Positions 1-9,967 of a DNA stretch of 64,000 bases are shown one piece after another (the stretch's first letter is position 1; every line of letters starts with the position of its first letter). The stretch spans positions 536,964 to 600,963 of the forward strand of contig NZ_BAAAEU010000006.1 in the NCBI RefSeq assembly GCF_039523175.1, given 5' to 3'. The translations under genes were made by a program, and so were the position numbers. The notes below the pieces were generated by a model, which ran no database searches, was not told where the DNA came from, and worked only from the letters and a program-made list of their open reading frames with translations. Source of the stretch: Dokdonella_A soli (GTDB taxonomy: Bacteria; Pseudomonadota; Gammaproteobacteria; Xanthomonadales; Rhodanobacteraceae).

Positions 1-589
1 GGAACACGTCGCCATAGGTCACTACGCCGTGCGGTGCGTTGGTCCAGACCAGGTCGAACACGTTGTCTACGTTCTGCAGGTACATCGCGAGGCGCTCGAG
101 ACCGTAGGTGATCTCGCCGGTGACCGGCTTGCACTCGAGACCGCCGGCTTGCTGGAAATAGGTGAACTGGGTGACTTCCATGCCGTTCAGCCAGACTTCC
201 CAGCCGAGCCCCCAGGCGCCGAGCGTCGGCGATTCCCAGTTGTCCTCGACGAAGCGCAGGTCGTGCACGAGCGGATCGACGCCGAGCGCCTTCAGCGAGC
301 CGATGTACAGGTCGAGAATGTCGTCTGGATTTGGCTTCGTCACCACCTGGTATTGGTAGTAGTGCTGCAGGCGGTTCGGATTCTGGCCGTAGCGGCCGTC
401 GGTCGGTCGGCGCGACGGCTGCACGTAGGCGGCCGCCCACGGCTCCGGTCCGATCGAGCGCAGGAAGGTCATCGGATGGAAGGTGCCGGCGCCGACTTCG
501 ATGTCGAGCGGCTGGATCAACACGCAGCCCTGCTCCGCCCAATAGCGGTTGAGGGTCTGGATGACTTCCTGAAAGGTCGGTCCTGGCAT
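1..589 (-). CDS. glyQ: Glycyl-tRNA synthetase alpha subunit, 3' part missing
   Basis: The minus strand reads MPGPTFQEVIQTLNRYWAE and continues with QPLDIEVGAGTFHP, YVQPSRRPTDGRYG and EVWLNGMEVTQFTYFQQ, which are hallmark segments of the bacterial GlyQ alpha chain (class II aaRS catalytic core). The alpha2beta2 enzyme charges tRNA-Gly; the beta subunit gene glyS would lie to the left, outside the window. The start ATG is at 589-587, and the frame stays open to base 1, so about 196 of the usual ~300 residues are present. It diverges from the GspE-like gene with about 78 bp between the two starts. Confidence 0.95.
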   Translation of the reverse strand, partial: MPGPTFQEVIQTLNRYWAEQGCVLIQPLDIEVGAGTFHPMTFLRSIGPEPWAAAYVQPSRRPTDGRYGQNPNRLQHYYQYQVVTKPNPDDILDLYIGSLKALGVDPLVHDLRFVEDNWESPTLGAWGLGWEVWLNGMEVTQFTYFQQAGGLECKPVTGEITYGLERLAMYLQNVDNVFDLVWTNAPHGVVTYGDVF

Positions 590-667
590 GGCACCTGGCT
601 CACAAAGTGGCGTGCGAAAAGCGCGCTAGTATAGCGGCCGGCTCAAGTGCCCCGGGGACTCGACGAC

Positions 668-2485
<1,818 letters not shown>

Positions 2486-2548
2486 AGCGTGCGCCGCGGG
2501 AAGCGCTGAACCCTCCAGATTCTCTGCCGGCCATCCAGGAAACTCAGG

Positions 2549-3295
2549 ATGAATGTTGCAGGCCATCGGAAATTTCTCATTGTGCAGACCGGCAGCACGT
2601 TGCCGGCGCTGCGCGCGCGCCGCGGCGATTTCCCGGACTGGTTCCGGCACGGGCTCGGCCTGCAGCGCAGGCACGTCGACGTGGTGCGCGTGCATGCCGG
2701 CGAGACCTTGCCGAAACCGGAAACGCATGTCGGCGTGATCGTCACGGGTTCGCCTGCGATGGTCAGCGAACGCCTGTCCTGGAGCGAGGAAACCGCCGCG
2801 TGGCTGCGCGGTGCGGTCGACGCGGGACTGCCCGTGCTCGGCGTCTGCTATGGCCACCAGTTGCTCGCGCACGCGCTCGGCGGGCGCGTCGACTACCATC
2901 CAGCCGGCCGCGAGGTCGGCACAGTCGGCATCGAGCGCACTCCGGATGGTGCGCAGGACGCTCTGCTCGGCATCGCGCCTGCGAAGTTCCTCGCCCACGC
3001 CTCGCACCAGCAGAGCGTGCTTGAGTTGCCACCAGGCGCGGTGACGCTGGCGCGCTCGGCACACGACCCGCATCACGCGATACGGTTCGCGCCGAAGGTC
3101 TGGGGTCTGCAATTCCATCCGGAATTCAGCGTCGAGATCATGCGCGGCTATCTGCGTGGGCGCTCGCACGCGGCGAATGGCGATTGCCCGGCCGACTGCT
3201 GCCTGCAGCGTGCCTATGCGCCGGCCCCTGCGGCGCGGCGGTTGCTGCGCCGCTTCCGGATGATCGCGGCGCAAGGGCTGGCGCGACGCGCGTGA
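2549..3295 (+). CDS. Class I glutamine amidotransferase (GMP synthase-like domain protein)
   Basis: This is a 248-residue stand-alone GATase1 protein. The nucleophile elbow is GVCYGHQL (Cys near residue 99) and the His-Glu pair is in LQFHPEFS (near residue 189). Such proteins hydrolyse glutamine to deliver ammonia to a partner reaction. There is no synthetase domain, so it is not GuaA itself; it resembles the YfeJ/GuaA-like stand-alone group, whose substrates are mostly unknown. It lies 63 bp after the ATPase gene on the same strand, with no obvious functional link. Confidence 0.85.
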   Translation: MNVAGHRKFLIVQTGSTLPALRARRGDFPDWFRHGLGLQRRHVDVVRVHAGETLPKPETHVGVIVTGSPAMVSERLSWSEETAAWLRGAVDAGLPVLGVCYGHQLLAHALGGRVDYHPAGREVGTVGIERTPDGAQDALLGIAPAKFLAHASHQQSVLELPPGAVTLARSAHDPHHAIRFAPKVWGLQFHPEFSVEIMRGYLRGRSHAANGDCPADCCLQRAYAPAPAARRLLRRFRMIAAQGLARRA

Positions 3296-3328
3296 ATCCG
3301 CGTCGGAGTTCGCGCGGCGACCAGGCGC

Positions 3329-3544
3329 TCAGCCGGGCTTGCGTGCGCGGCTGGAGCGGCGGATCGCGGCCAGCGGATCGCCGAGCTTCAGCCCGGACAG
3401 ATAGTCGCTGATCGCCTCGTTGGTCACGTCGTAGAGCGGTCGACCCATGACCGCGGCAGCCGCCTTCAGGCTGTCACGCACGCGTTTGGAGACGCGCAGG
3501 CTGGCATCGCGTGCGTCGTCGGTGTCCGTAGCCGGTTTTCTCAT
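3329..3544 (-). CDS. Small ribbon-helix-helix-like protein
   Basis: This 71-residue basic protein contains DASLRVSKRVRDSLKAAAA followed by MGRPLYDVTNEAISDYLSGL. A short strand and two helices of this kind are the layout of CopG/Arc-type ribbon-helix-helix DNA-binding folds. The start ATG at 3544 was chosen because the open frame upstream has no family resemblance. No toxin partner lies next to it, so an antitoxin role is not supported. A strong Clp/CRP-type palindrome sits 52 bp upstream of the start. Fold assignment is an inference from pattern. Confidence 0.6.
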   Translation of the reverse strand: MRKPATDTDDARDASLRVSKRVRDSLKAAAAVMGRPLYDVTNEAISDYLSGLKLGDPLAAIRRSSRARKPG

Positions 3545-3595
3545 GGTGCTTCTCCCGCTAGGCACAGCACTTCTTGCCTCGTGGAGAAGTGTAAC

Positions 3596-3611
3596 TGTGA
3601 CGCGGGTCACA
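3596..3611. promoter_or_regulatory. Clp/CRP-type operator palindrome
   Basis: TGTGACGCGGGTCACA is a perfect match to the TGTGA-N6-TCACA consensus bound by CRP and by Clp, the CRP homologue of Xanthomonas. It lies in the 125-bp gap between the tatC stop and the start of the small ribbon-helix-helix gene, so it would most naturally control that gene. Both flanking genes are on the minus strand. The sequence match is direct; the binding is inferred. Confidence 0.6.
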
Positions 3612-3669
3612 TTGGATACGCCGCGCACCCCATCTATGTGACGATTTGTAAAGGGGGGCGATGAGCCGG

Positions 3670-4434
3670 CTAGCCGTCCGTCGACGACGAGGCCTTCGGT
3701 TCGGTGCGCGTCAGCGTGCGCGCGCCGAAGATGCCGACCTCGTAGAGCAGGCACATCGGCACCGCGAGCATGGTCTGCGAGAGCACATCCGGCGGCGTCA
3801 GCACCGCGGCGATCACGAACGAGCCGACGATCGCGTAGCGCCGGCTGCTGGCCAGCTGCTCGGTCGTGACCACGCCGAGCGCTACCAGGATCACCAATAC
3901 GACCGGTACCTCGAAGCACAGCCCGAACGCGAGAAACAGCCCCAGCACGAAGCTGAGGTAGTGCCCGATATCCGGCATCACCGCGACGCCGGCGGGCGCG
4001 ACGTGCGTCATGAACGTGAACACCGCCGGTAACACCAGGAAATACGCGAACGCACAGCCGATGTAGAACAGGATCACCGCGGAAACCAGGAGCGGCACCG
4101 CCAGCCGCTTTTCCTGTCTGTACAGGCCCGGCGCGACGAACGCCCAGAGCTGGTACAGCACGAACGGAATCGCGATGAGCACTGCGACGAAGAACGCGAG
4201 TTTGAGCGGGGTCAGGAACGGCGAGGCGACTTCGGTCGCGATCATCGTGCCGCCCTGCGGCAGATGCCTGATCAACGGCAGCGCGAGCCAGCCGTAAAGC
4301 TTGTTCGCAAAAAAGAGCAGCGGGAGCAATACCAGCAGCACCGCGGCGACCGCCTTGAGCAGGCGTTCGCGCAGTTCGACCAGGTGCGAGATGAACGACT
4401 GCTCGCCGTCGTCCGGGGACTCAGGTTCGCTCAT
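3670..4434 (-). CDS. tatC: Twin-arginine translocase subunit TatC
   Basis: TatC is the multi-spanning inner-membrane receptor that, with TatB, binds twin-arginine signal peptides. The 254-residue protein begins MSEPESPDDGEQSFISHLVELRERLLKA; the HLVELRxR motif before the first membrane helix is diagnostic. Several hydrophobic segments follow, with the conserved loop YQLWAFVAPGLYRQEKR. An upstream ATG at 4503 would add 23 unrelated residues. The chosen start overlaps the tatB stop by 14 nt, supporting one tatABC operon read leftward. Confidence 0.95.
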   Translation of the reverse strand: MSEPESPDDGEQSFISHLVELRERLLKAVAAVLLVLLPLLFFANKLYGWLALPLIRHLPQGGTMIATEVASPFLTPLKLAFFVAVLIAIPFVLYQLWAFVAPGLYRQEKRLAVPLLVSAVILFYIGCAFAYFLVLPAVFTFMTHVAPAGVAVMPDIGHYLSFVLGLFLAFGLCFEVPVVLVILVALGVVTTEQLASSRRYAIVGSFVIAAVLTPPDVLSQTMLAVPMCLLYEVGIFGARTLTRTEPKASSSTDG

Positions 4435-4732
4435 CGGTCGGCGCAGGTTTGGGCGGGTTTGCGGCGCCGCGCGCGGCCGCGTCGATGTCGGCGGCGGCCG
4501 CATTCACCTCGCCGCGCAGGTCCGCGGCACGCTGCGTGTCATGGATGGTCTTCTTCAGATCCTCGGCGGCCAGTTCGCGCTCGATTTCGCTGCGCACATT
4601 CTGCCAACTGGCGCGCGCTCGGCGCACCAAGGCACCCGCCGTGCGCGCGACCCGTGGCAGGCGCTCCGGCCCGAGCACAAGCAGGGCCACGACCGCGATC
4701 AGCGCGATTTCGCTGAAGCCGATATCGAACAT
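4421..4732 (-). CDS. tatB: Twin-arginine translocase subunit TatB
   Basis: This 103-residue protein has the TatB N-terminus MFDIGFSEIALIAVVALLVLGPERLP: one membrane helix, the G-P-E-R-L-P hinge, then a long amphipathic and charged tail. TatB forms the substrate-binding complex with TatC. The gene sits between tatA and tatC, and its 3' end overlaps the tatC start. Confidence 0.95.
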   Translation of the reverse strand: MFDIGFSEIALIAVVALLVLGPERLPRVARTAGALVRRARASWQNVRSEIERELAAEDLKKTIHDTQRAADLRGEVNAAAADIDAAARGAANPPKPAPTDERT

Positions 4733-4795
4733 GCGTGTTTCCGGAAAACCTCAGGGAGCGCGGCGTTCGCCGCGCGCGATGACGCGGGGGCGCGT

Positions 4796-5023
4796 CTATT
4801 CGACGTGATCGGGCTTGCGCTCACCCGCTGTCGTCTGCGCTGCCGGCGGCGGATCGGCCTTCAATTGCGGCTGGCCATCAGCGTCGCCGTCCTGCATGCC
4901 CTTGCGGAAACTCTTGATTGCGGCGCCGACGTCCTCGCCGATGTTGCGCAGGCGCTTGGTACCGAACACGAGGGCGACAATCGCCAACACGATCAGCCAA
5001 TGCCAGATGCTCAAACCGCCCAT
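4796..5023 (-). CDS. tatA: Twin-arginine translocase subunit TatA
   Basis: This 75-residue protein has a single N-terminal membrane helix (SIWHWLIVLAIVALVFG), the F-G hinge, and the amphipathic helix KRLRNIGEDVGAAIKSFRKGM, all typical of TatA/E, the pore-forming subunit. It is the first gene of the tat operon; the stop is 63 bp before the tatB start. A MBL-fold protein with a twin-arginine-like signal is encoded in this window at 16607 and is a plausible substrate. Confidence 0.95.
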   Translation of the reverse strand: MGGLSIWHWLIVLAIVALVFGTKRLRNIGEDVGAAIKSFRKGMQDGDADGQPQLKADPPPAAQTTAGERKPDHVE

Positions 5024-5063
5024 AAAATGCTCTCAGTACGAATTGCGGACGCCTAGCGTCACG

Positions 5064-5744
5064 TTACTTTGTAGTGTACTCCTCGAGACGGTCGCGGAAA
5101 TCGACGACCGCGTTCGGCACGTTGCGGACGCCGCCGTCGAAGATGCGCCGCGCCGTGACGCCATCGCCATAGACGGCCTGGTTTGCGCTGTTGTCGATGG
5201 TGATTGCGGTGCCATCGAGCGCCGCGCCGGCGAACAGGCCGCGCGCGCGCGAGTACGAGTAGATCTCCGCCTTCAGCTGCGCATCGGTCGACGCCTGCGC
5301 GGAACGGCCGACCGGGCCCGCCGCGGCGGAGGCGTCCGCGCCCAGCGTGAACTTGCCGTGCACGATCGAATCGACGCCACGTTCGGTGCGGAACACCAGG
5401 ATCACGTCGGTCGAGGAGACGCCGGCCTGGAAACCGATGCTGCCGCCGGTCAGGCCGACGAAACTCGGGTTCGACCAGGTGCCGTCGCGCGTCTTCACCG
5501 CGATCAGCCCTTCGCCATGCCGGCCGCCGACCACGAAGCCGGCCTTGATCACGTCCGGTATCACCGCGACCGCGTGCGCGTTCTGCAGCAGGTCCTTCGG
5601 GATCGCCTTGTCCGGCGCCTCCATGACCTCCTTGAGCACGCGCAGCGCGTTTTCGGCGCGCTTCTGTTCCGCCTCGCCGGCATGGGCCGGCAGTGTGGCG
5701 GTCGCAAACAGGGCCAGGATCAGGGTGAACACGGCGCGATGCAT
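5064..5744 (-). CDS. Exported SYLF-domain (Ysc84-like) lipid-binding protein
   Basis: The 226-residue protein starts MHRAVFTLILALFATATLPAHAG, a clear signal peptide with AHA cleavage motif. The rest is a SYLF/Ysc84 domain: AVAVIPDVIKAGFVVGGRHGEGLI, GGSIGFQAGVSSTDVILVF and KAEIYSYSRARGLFAGAALDG are its conserved blocks. SYLF domains bind phosphoinositides in eukaryotes; in bacteria the periplasmic members have no settled function. ATG 5744 was preferred to 5774 because it places the signal peptide at the N-terminus. It is 40 bp upstream of tatA and may be co-transcribed with it. Confidence 0.85.
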   Translation of the reverse strand: MHRAVFTLILALFATATLPAHAGEAEQKRAENALRVLKEVMEAPDKAIPKDLLQNAHAVAVIPDVIKAGFVVGGRHGEGLIAVKTRDGTWSNPSFVGLTGGSIGFQAGVSSTDVILVFRTERGVDSIVHGKFTLGADASAAAGPVGRSAQASTDAQLKAEIYSYSRARGLFAGAALDGTAITIDNSANQAVYGDGVTARRIFDGGVRNVPNAVVDFRDRLEEYTTK

Positions 5745-5825
5745 CGGCGTCTCCGGAAGGGATATCGGTCCCAAGTTAGCAGCCGGACCTGAGCCTGCGA
5801 TGAAGCGCGCAGCGCACGTGAGCGC

Positions 5826-6758
5826 TCACGCGCGCAGTTGATTCCGACAGCTCCACAAACCCGTCGCCACAAGCAGCGCACCGAGCAAGGTCAATGCCCA
5901 TGGTGATCCGACGGGCAATCCGGTCGGGTCGATCGCACTGCCGGTGCATTGTGCAGGCCCCACGGTAAAGCCCTTCATGCCGACCTGGCGCAGCGAATCC
6001 GGGCCGGTGATCGGACCGAGCACGGTGACGGCGCCGGTCGCGGGATTGATGGTGGCGAGGTCACTCCAGTCCGGAACGGGGTCGGAGTCGTGCTGGGGCG
6101 GCACATAGTTGATGACCGCCCAGAGCGTGCCGTCGGCGTCGAAGCTCATGGAAATCGAATTCACCCAGCGCGTCAGGCCGGGTCCGAAGCTGCCGATCAG
6201 GGTCGCCGCGCCGGTCGCCGGGTCGATCCGGTAAAGATTGTTGTCACCCTTGCCACCGGCGCCATAGAGCTTGCCGCCACGCGCGACGAGGCCGGTGATC
6301 GGGTGTCCGGTCGGGCCGACCAGGGTTGCCGCACCGGTGCCCTGATCGACGGTCCAGAGCTTGTTCGCGATCGAGGAGGACAAGTAGAGCTTGCCGTCGC
6401 AGGCGACGATCATGCTGAGGTCGAGCGCATCGTTGCGCGCCGGATCGCCCTGACCCGCGAGGCCCAGGCTGCCGAGCACATTCGCGCGACCGCTCGCCGG
6501 ATCCACCTTCGACAGCAGTTTGAGCCCGCCCGCTACGGCGTACAGCGTGCCGTCGGCCGCGGTCGTCAGGCCGCTGACGTTGCCGATCCGGACGCCACCA
6601 TACATGCCGGCAGCACCGATCGCGGTCGCCTGCCGGGTCACAAGGTCGATCTTGTAGAGCGTGTCGAACGCCTCTCCATAGGCGGTCGTCGCTGCATTCG
6701 CGGAGAATGAGGCGACGGCAAGCATCCCTGCTGCCAACAAGCAGGTCAGTGGGCGCAT
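5826..6758 (-). CDS. Exported beta-propeller-like protein with IPTL-CTERM-like tail
   Basis: The 310-residue protein has a signal peptide (MRPLTCLLAAGMLAVASFSANA) and repeated blade-like segments of the form LYxID..TG.AT.IG (for example LYRIDPATGAATLIG and LATINPATGAVTVLG), which suggests a propeller fold. The C-terminus is LPVGSPWALTLLGALLVATG followed by a short Arg-containing tail. A small Pro-Ser-Trp motif, one membrane helix and a basic end match the general layout of IPTL-CTERM/PEP-CTERM sorting signals handled by exosortases. No exosortase gene is in the window. Ligand and role are unknown. Confidence 0.65.
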   Translation of the reverse strand: MRPLTCLLAAGMLAVASFSANAATTAYGEAFDTLYKIDLVTRQATAIGAAGMYGGVRIGNVSGLTTAADGTLYAVAGGLKLLSKVDPASGRANVLGSLGLAGQGDPARNDALDLSMIVACDGKLYLSSSIANKLWTVDQGTGAATLVGPTGHPITGLVARGGKLYGAGGKGDNNLYRIDPATGAATLIGSFGPGLTRWVNSISMSFDADGTLWAVINYVPPQHDSDPVPDWSDLATINPATGAVTVLGPITGPDSLRQVGMKGFTVGPAQCTGSAIDPTGLPVGSPWALTLLGALLVATGLWSCRNQLRA

Positions 6759-6934
6759 GGCGGCATGTTATCGTTATGGCAATCGTCTGCTCCGCGGTGG
6801 TCCGCGGTAGCGGCCCGAGTCTATCAGCAATTCCAAGCCCGTCAAAACCTTAGCCGCAGCGGCCTGCCGCATCGAACCGGGTCATGCGCTCCGGTCGCAG
6901 CACGCGCCTTTCGCCGGACCCAGCCCCTCTACCC

Positions 6935-8044
6935 ATGCCGCGCTATTTCGGACAGCCCAAGCACCGCCACGGCAGCGAGCCGACAGCGGCGGTGCTCCTC
7001 GTCAACCTCGGTACGCCGGACGCGCCGACCAAGCGTGCGGTGCGGCGCTATCTGGCGCAGTTCCTGGCCGATCCGCGCATCGTCGAGCTGCCGCGCTGGC
7101 TGTGGCGGCTGGTCCTGCACGGCGTGATCCTGCGCATCCGGCCGGCGCACTCGGCTGCGCTGTACGCGAAGATCTGGACGCCGGAAGGCTCGCCGCTGCA
7201 GACCGGCACCGCCGCGTTGGCCGCGAAGCTGCAGGCCGCGCTGCGTGCGCAGCGACCAGGACCGATCCTGGTGCGCCATGCGATGCGCTACGGCAACCCC
7301 GGCATCGGGCCTGTGCTGCGCGAACTCGCCGCGAACGGCGCGCGCCGCGTGCTGGTCGTGCCGCTGTTTCCACAATATTCGGGAACGACCACGGCGTCCG
7401 TGTCCGATGCGGTCGGCGCCGAGTTCGCGACCTGGCGCTGGACGCCAGAACTGCGCTTCGTCACCGATTACCACGCCGAGGCGCGTTACATCGAAGCGCT
7501 CGCGCGCAGCGTCGAGGCACACTGGCAGCGGCACGGCCGTGCGCAGCGCCTGCTGCTGTCCTACCACGGCATCCCGGAGAAGTATTTCCGCGCCGGCGAT
7601 CCGTACTTCTGCCAGTGCCAGGCGACCGCACGACGCCTGCGCGAGCGGCTCGACCTGAGCGAGGACGAGGTCATCGTCGCGTTCCAGTCGCGGGTCGGCC
7701 GTGCCGCGTGGCTGAAACCGTACACCGAAGCGACGCTGGACGCGCTGCCCGCTGAGGGCATCAAGCACGTGCAGGTGCTCTGCCCGGGTTTCCCGGTCGA
7801 TTGCCTGGAAACGCTCGAGGAGATCGCGATCCGCAACCATGCGCGCTTCCTGCACGCCGGCGGTGAGCGCTTCGAATACATTCCAGCCTTGAACAGCGGC
7901 GACGATCACGTCGGCGCGCTGACCGAGCTGATCCTGCGTCAGGCCCAGGGCTGGCCCGAGTTCGATCCGGGCTGGGATGCGGCACGCACGTCGGCGCAGC
8001 AGAACGCCGCACGCTCACGCTACGAACGCCTGCGCGATGGATAA
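6935..8044 (+). CDS. hemH: Ferrochelatase
   Basis: HemH inserts Fe2+ into protoporphyrin IX in the last step of protoheme synthesis. The 369-residue protein has AVLLVNLGTPDAP at the N-terminus, the signature LLLSYHGIPEKYF with the catalytic His near residue 210, FCQCQATAR, and VAFQSRVGRAAWLKPYTE. The conserved C-terminal Glu region is CPGFPVDCLETLEEI. ATG 6935 is used because homologues begin close to the VLLVNLGTP block; the frame is open further upstream to 6884. Confidence 0.95.
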   Translation: MPRYFGQPKHRHGSEPTAAVLLVNLGTPDAPTKRAVRRYLAQFLADPRIVELPRWLWRLVLHGVILRIRPAHSAALYAKIWTPEGSPLQTGTAALAAKLQAALRAQRPGPILVRHAMRYGNPGIGPVLRELAANGARRVLVVPLFPQYSGTTTASVSDAVGAEFATWRWTPELRFVTDYHAEARYIEALARSVEAHWQRHGRAQRLLLSYHGIPEKYFRAGDPYFCQCQATARRLRERLDLSEDEVIVAFQSRVGRAAWLKPYTEATLDALPAEGIKHVQVLCPGFPVDCLETLEEIAIRNHARFLHAGGERFEYIPALNSGDDHVGALTELILRQAQGWPEFDPGWDAARTSAQQNAARSRYERLRDG

Positions 8045-8214
8045 GCTCGCATTGTTCGCACAGCTTCTACTGCGGCCGCCGATCCACTCGGCCGGAGGCG
8101 CTCTGCTCCCTCAGGCCGGCTCGACGTACCGTCATGTACGCCTTCGTCGCCCTTCAGTCCGCCGAGCGCCCCCGGCCGGCGCCTCGACAGCCTCGCTACG
8201 GACCTGCGCAAACA

Positions 8215-9075
8215 ATGCAAGCTATCGCTGAGGAACTCTCAATCGAGCTGCCGCAGGCGACGCTGGCGGCTAAGCGCTGGGGGGATCCGTCGCTGCCGCC
8301 GCTGCTCGCGCTGCACGGCTGGCTTGATAACGCCGGCAGTTTCGATTTCCTCGCGCCGCGGCTCGCGCGCGACTGGCAGGTCGTCGCGCTCGACCTGCGC
8401 GGCCACGGCCGCTCGTCGCATATCGCGACCGGCGCGTGGTACCACTACGTGGATTATTTCGACGAGCTGCGTGCTGTGCTCGACCACTTCGGCTGGGCGC
8501 GTGCGGACCTGCTCGGGCACTCGCTCGGCGGCACGCTGGCGAGCCTGTTCGCGGCGCTGTATCCGGAGCGCGTCGGCGACCTGCTGCTGATCGAGGCGCT
8601 GGGCCCATTGACCACGACGTTCGACGATGCCTTGCCGCAACTGCGGCGCGCGCTGGACCAGCATGCCGCGTTCGCGGCGCGGCGGCCGCTGCGCGTGTTT
8701 CCGGCACTTGATGAGGCCATCGGTGCGCGCGTGACCTCGAACGACCTCTCGGAACCCGCCGCGCGCGCGATCGTCGAACGCGGCGTCAACACGGTCGAAG
8801 GCGGTTTCGTCTGGTCCAGCGATCCGCGGCTCACGCTGGCGAGTCCGCAGCGCTATACCGAAGCGCAGGTGCTGGCGATGCTGGCCGGCATCCGCGCGCG
8901 CACCTTGCTGGTGCTCGCCGATCCGGCGACCAGCTACCTGCCGAGTGCGATGATGGACGCGCGCGCCGCACAGGTCGCCGACATCCGCGTGGTGCGGCTA
9001 CCGGGTCATCATCATCTGCATATGGAAGAGGCGGCAGCGGTTGCGGACGCGATCAACGCGTTTCGCACACGTTGA
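8215..9075 (+). CDS. Alpha/beta hydrolase
   Basis: The 286-residue protein carries an oxyanion-hole segment LHGWLDNAGSFD, the LDLRGHGRS block, the nucleophile elbow GHSLGG (Ser near residue 104) and a terminal catalytic His in LPGHHHLHMEE. It therefore belongs to the general alpha/beta hydrolase family, close to the MEST-like/serine hydrolase group; the substrate is unknown. ATG 8215 is preferred because the upstream extension from 8134 is Pro/Arg-rich and unlike the family. A REP-type hairpin pair follows the stop. Confidence 0.85.
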   Translation: MQAIAEELSIELPQATLAAKRWGDPSLPPLLALHGWLDNAGSFDFLAPRLARDWQVVALDLRGHGRSSHIATGAWYHYVDYFDELRAVLDHFGWARADLLGHSLGGTLASLFAALYPERVGDLLLIEALGPLTTTFDDALPQLRRALDQHAAFAARRPLRVFPALDEAIGARVTSNDLSEPAARAIVERGVNTVEGGFVWSSDPRLTLASPQRYTEAQVLAMLAGIRARTLLVLADPATSYLPSAMMDARAAQVADIRVVRLPGHHHLHMEEAAAVADAINAFRTR

Positions 9076-9090
9076 CCGCGACGTGGCTTG

Positions 9091-9152
9091 GCAGGAGCGG
9101 CTTCAGCCGCGATGCCTTTGGTCGAAAAGCATCGCGGCTGAAGCCGCTCTAC
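9091..9152. repeat. REP-type inverted repeat, copy A1
   Basis: Two 20+ base arms, AGGAGCGGCTTCAGCCGCGA at about 9093 and its reverse complement at about 9131-9150, flank a short spacer. Each arm also contains an internal GCGGCTTCAGCCGC palindrome. The same unit recurs at 29803-29882. This is the layout of REP/BIME elements common in Xanthomonadales intergenic DNA. Here it lies between two genes that converge. Confidence 0.85.
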
Positions 9153-9171
9153 AGAATCTACAAGGCTTCGC

Positions 9172-9936
9172 TCAATCCAGCGGCGCGTGGATCAGGCGCG
9201 TCAACTCCGCTTTCAGGGCCTGACCGTGGATGCGCAGCCAGTCGCGTTGTTCGCGCCAGTCCGGATACAGGCTCTCAACCAGCGCCCAGAAGCGCGGCGA
9301 GTGGCTGCGGATGCGCAGGTGACACAGTTCATGCACGACCACGTAGCGCAACGCGGCCGGCGGTGCGAGCGCGAGCGCGAGGTCGAGCGTGACGCGGTCG
9401 CGCGTGTCGAGGCTGCCCCACAGGCTCTTCAGCGGACGCAGTTTGATCGCGGTCGGCGCACGCCCGAGTTCCGGACAGTAGCGGGCGAGATAGCGGCTGA
9501 CGTCGCGACGGATCTGCGCTTCGAGGAACGAGCGCAGCAGCGCGCGTGCGGCCGGCAGCGTCGACTTGCCGTGCGGACGCGGCAAGGTCAGCACGAGACG
9601 GTCATCGAGCTGTTCGATCTGCGGATACGCGCCGTCGCGCCACGACAGGCGCGTGGTCTCGCCGCGCAGCGGCATCACGGTCGCCGCGCCGGGCTTCAGC
9701 GGCGGCGGCGCGGAACCGAGGTTGAGCTCGTCGAGCTTGCGTTCGAGCCACTCGCCGTGTTTGCGCAGGAATGCGAACACCTGCGCCGGATGCGTGCCTT
9801 CGGGATAGGTGACGCGTGCACCACCGGGCGTCACGGTCAGGCGCAGCCGGCGCGCCCGCGGGTGGCTCTTGCGCAGCACCTTGATCGTGTCGCCCGCCGT
9901 AGTGGCCAGTTCAAGGTAGTTGTTCGCAAGATCCAC
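9172..9936 (-). CDS. YgjP/WLM-type zinc metallopeptidase-like protein (DUF45)
   Basis: The 254-residue protein ends with the zinc motif VVHELCHLRIRSHSPRFWALVESLYPDWREQRDWL, an HExxH followed by a distal acidic residue, the signature of the DUF45/YgjP family. The N-terminal part has the family's KVLRKSHPRARRLRLTVTPGG strand region. A GTG start at 9936 is chosen because GGAG lies 8 nt upstream; the longer frame from 9999 would overlap rdgC by 32 nt and adds unlike sequence. It follows rdgC closely on the same strand. Function of the family is poorly defined. Confidence 0.8.
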   Translation of the reverse strand: MDLANNYLELATTAGDTIKVLRKSHPRARRLRLTVTPGGARVTYPEGTHPAQVFAFLRKHGEWLERKLDELNLGSAPPPLKPGAATVMPLRGETTRLSWRDGAYPQIEQLDDRLVLTLPRPHGKSTLPAARALLRSFLEAQIRRDVSRYLARYCPELGRAPTAIKLRPLKSLWGSLDTRDRVTLDLALALAPPAALRYVVVHELCHLRIRSHSPRFWALVESLYPDWREQRDWLRIHGQALKAELTRLIHAPLD

Positions 9937-9967
9937 TTCTTCTTCTCCAGCCGACCCGCCGATGGCG

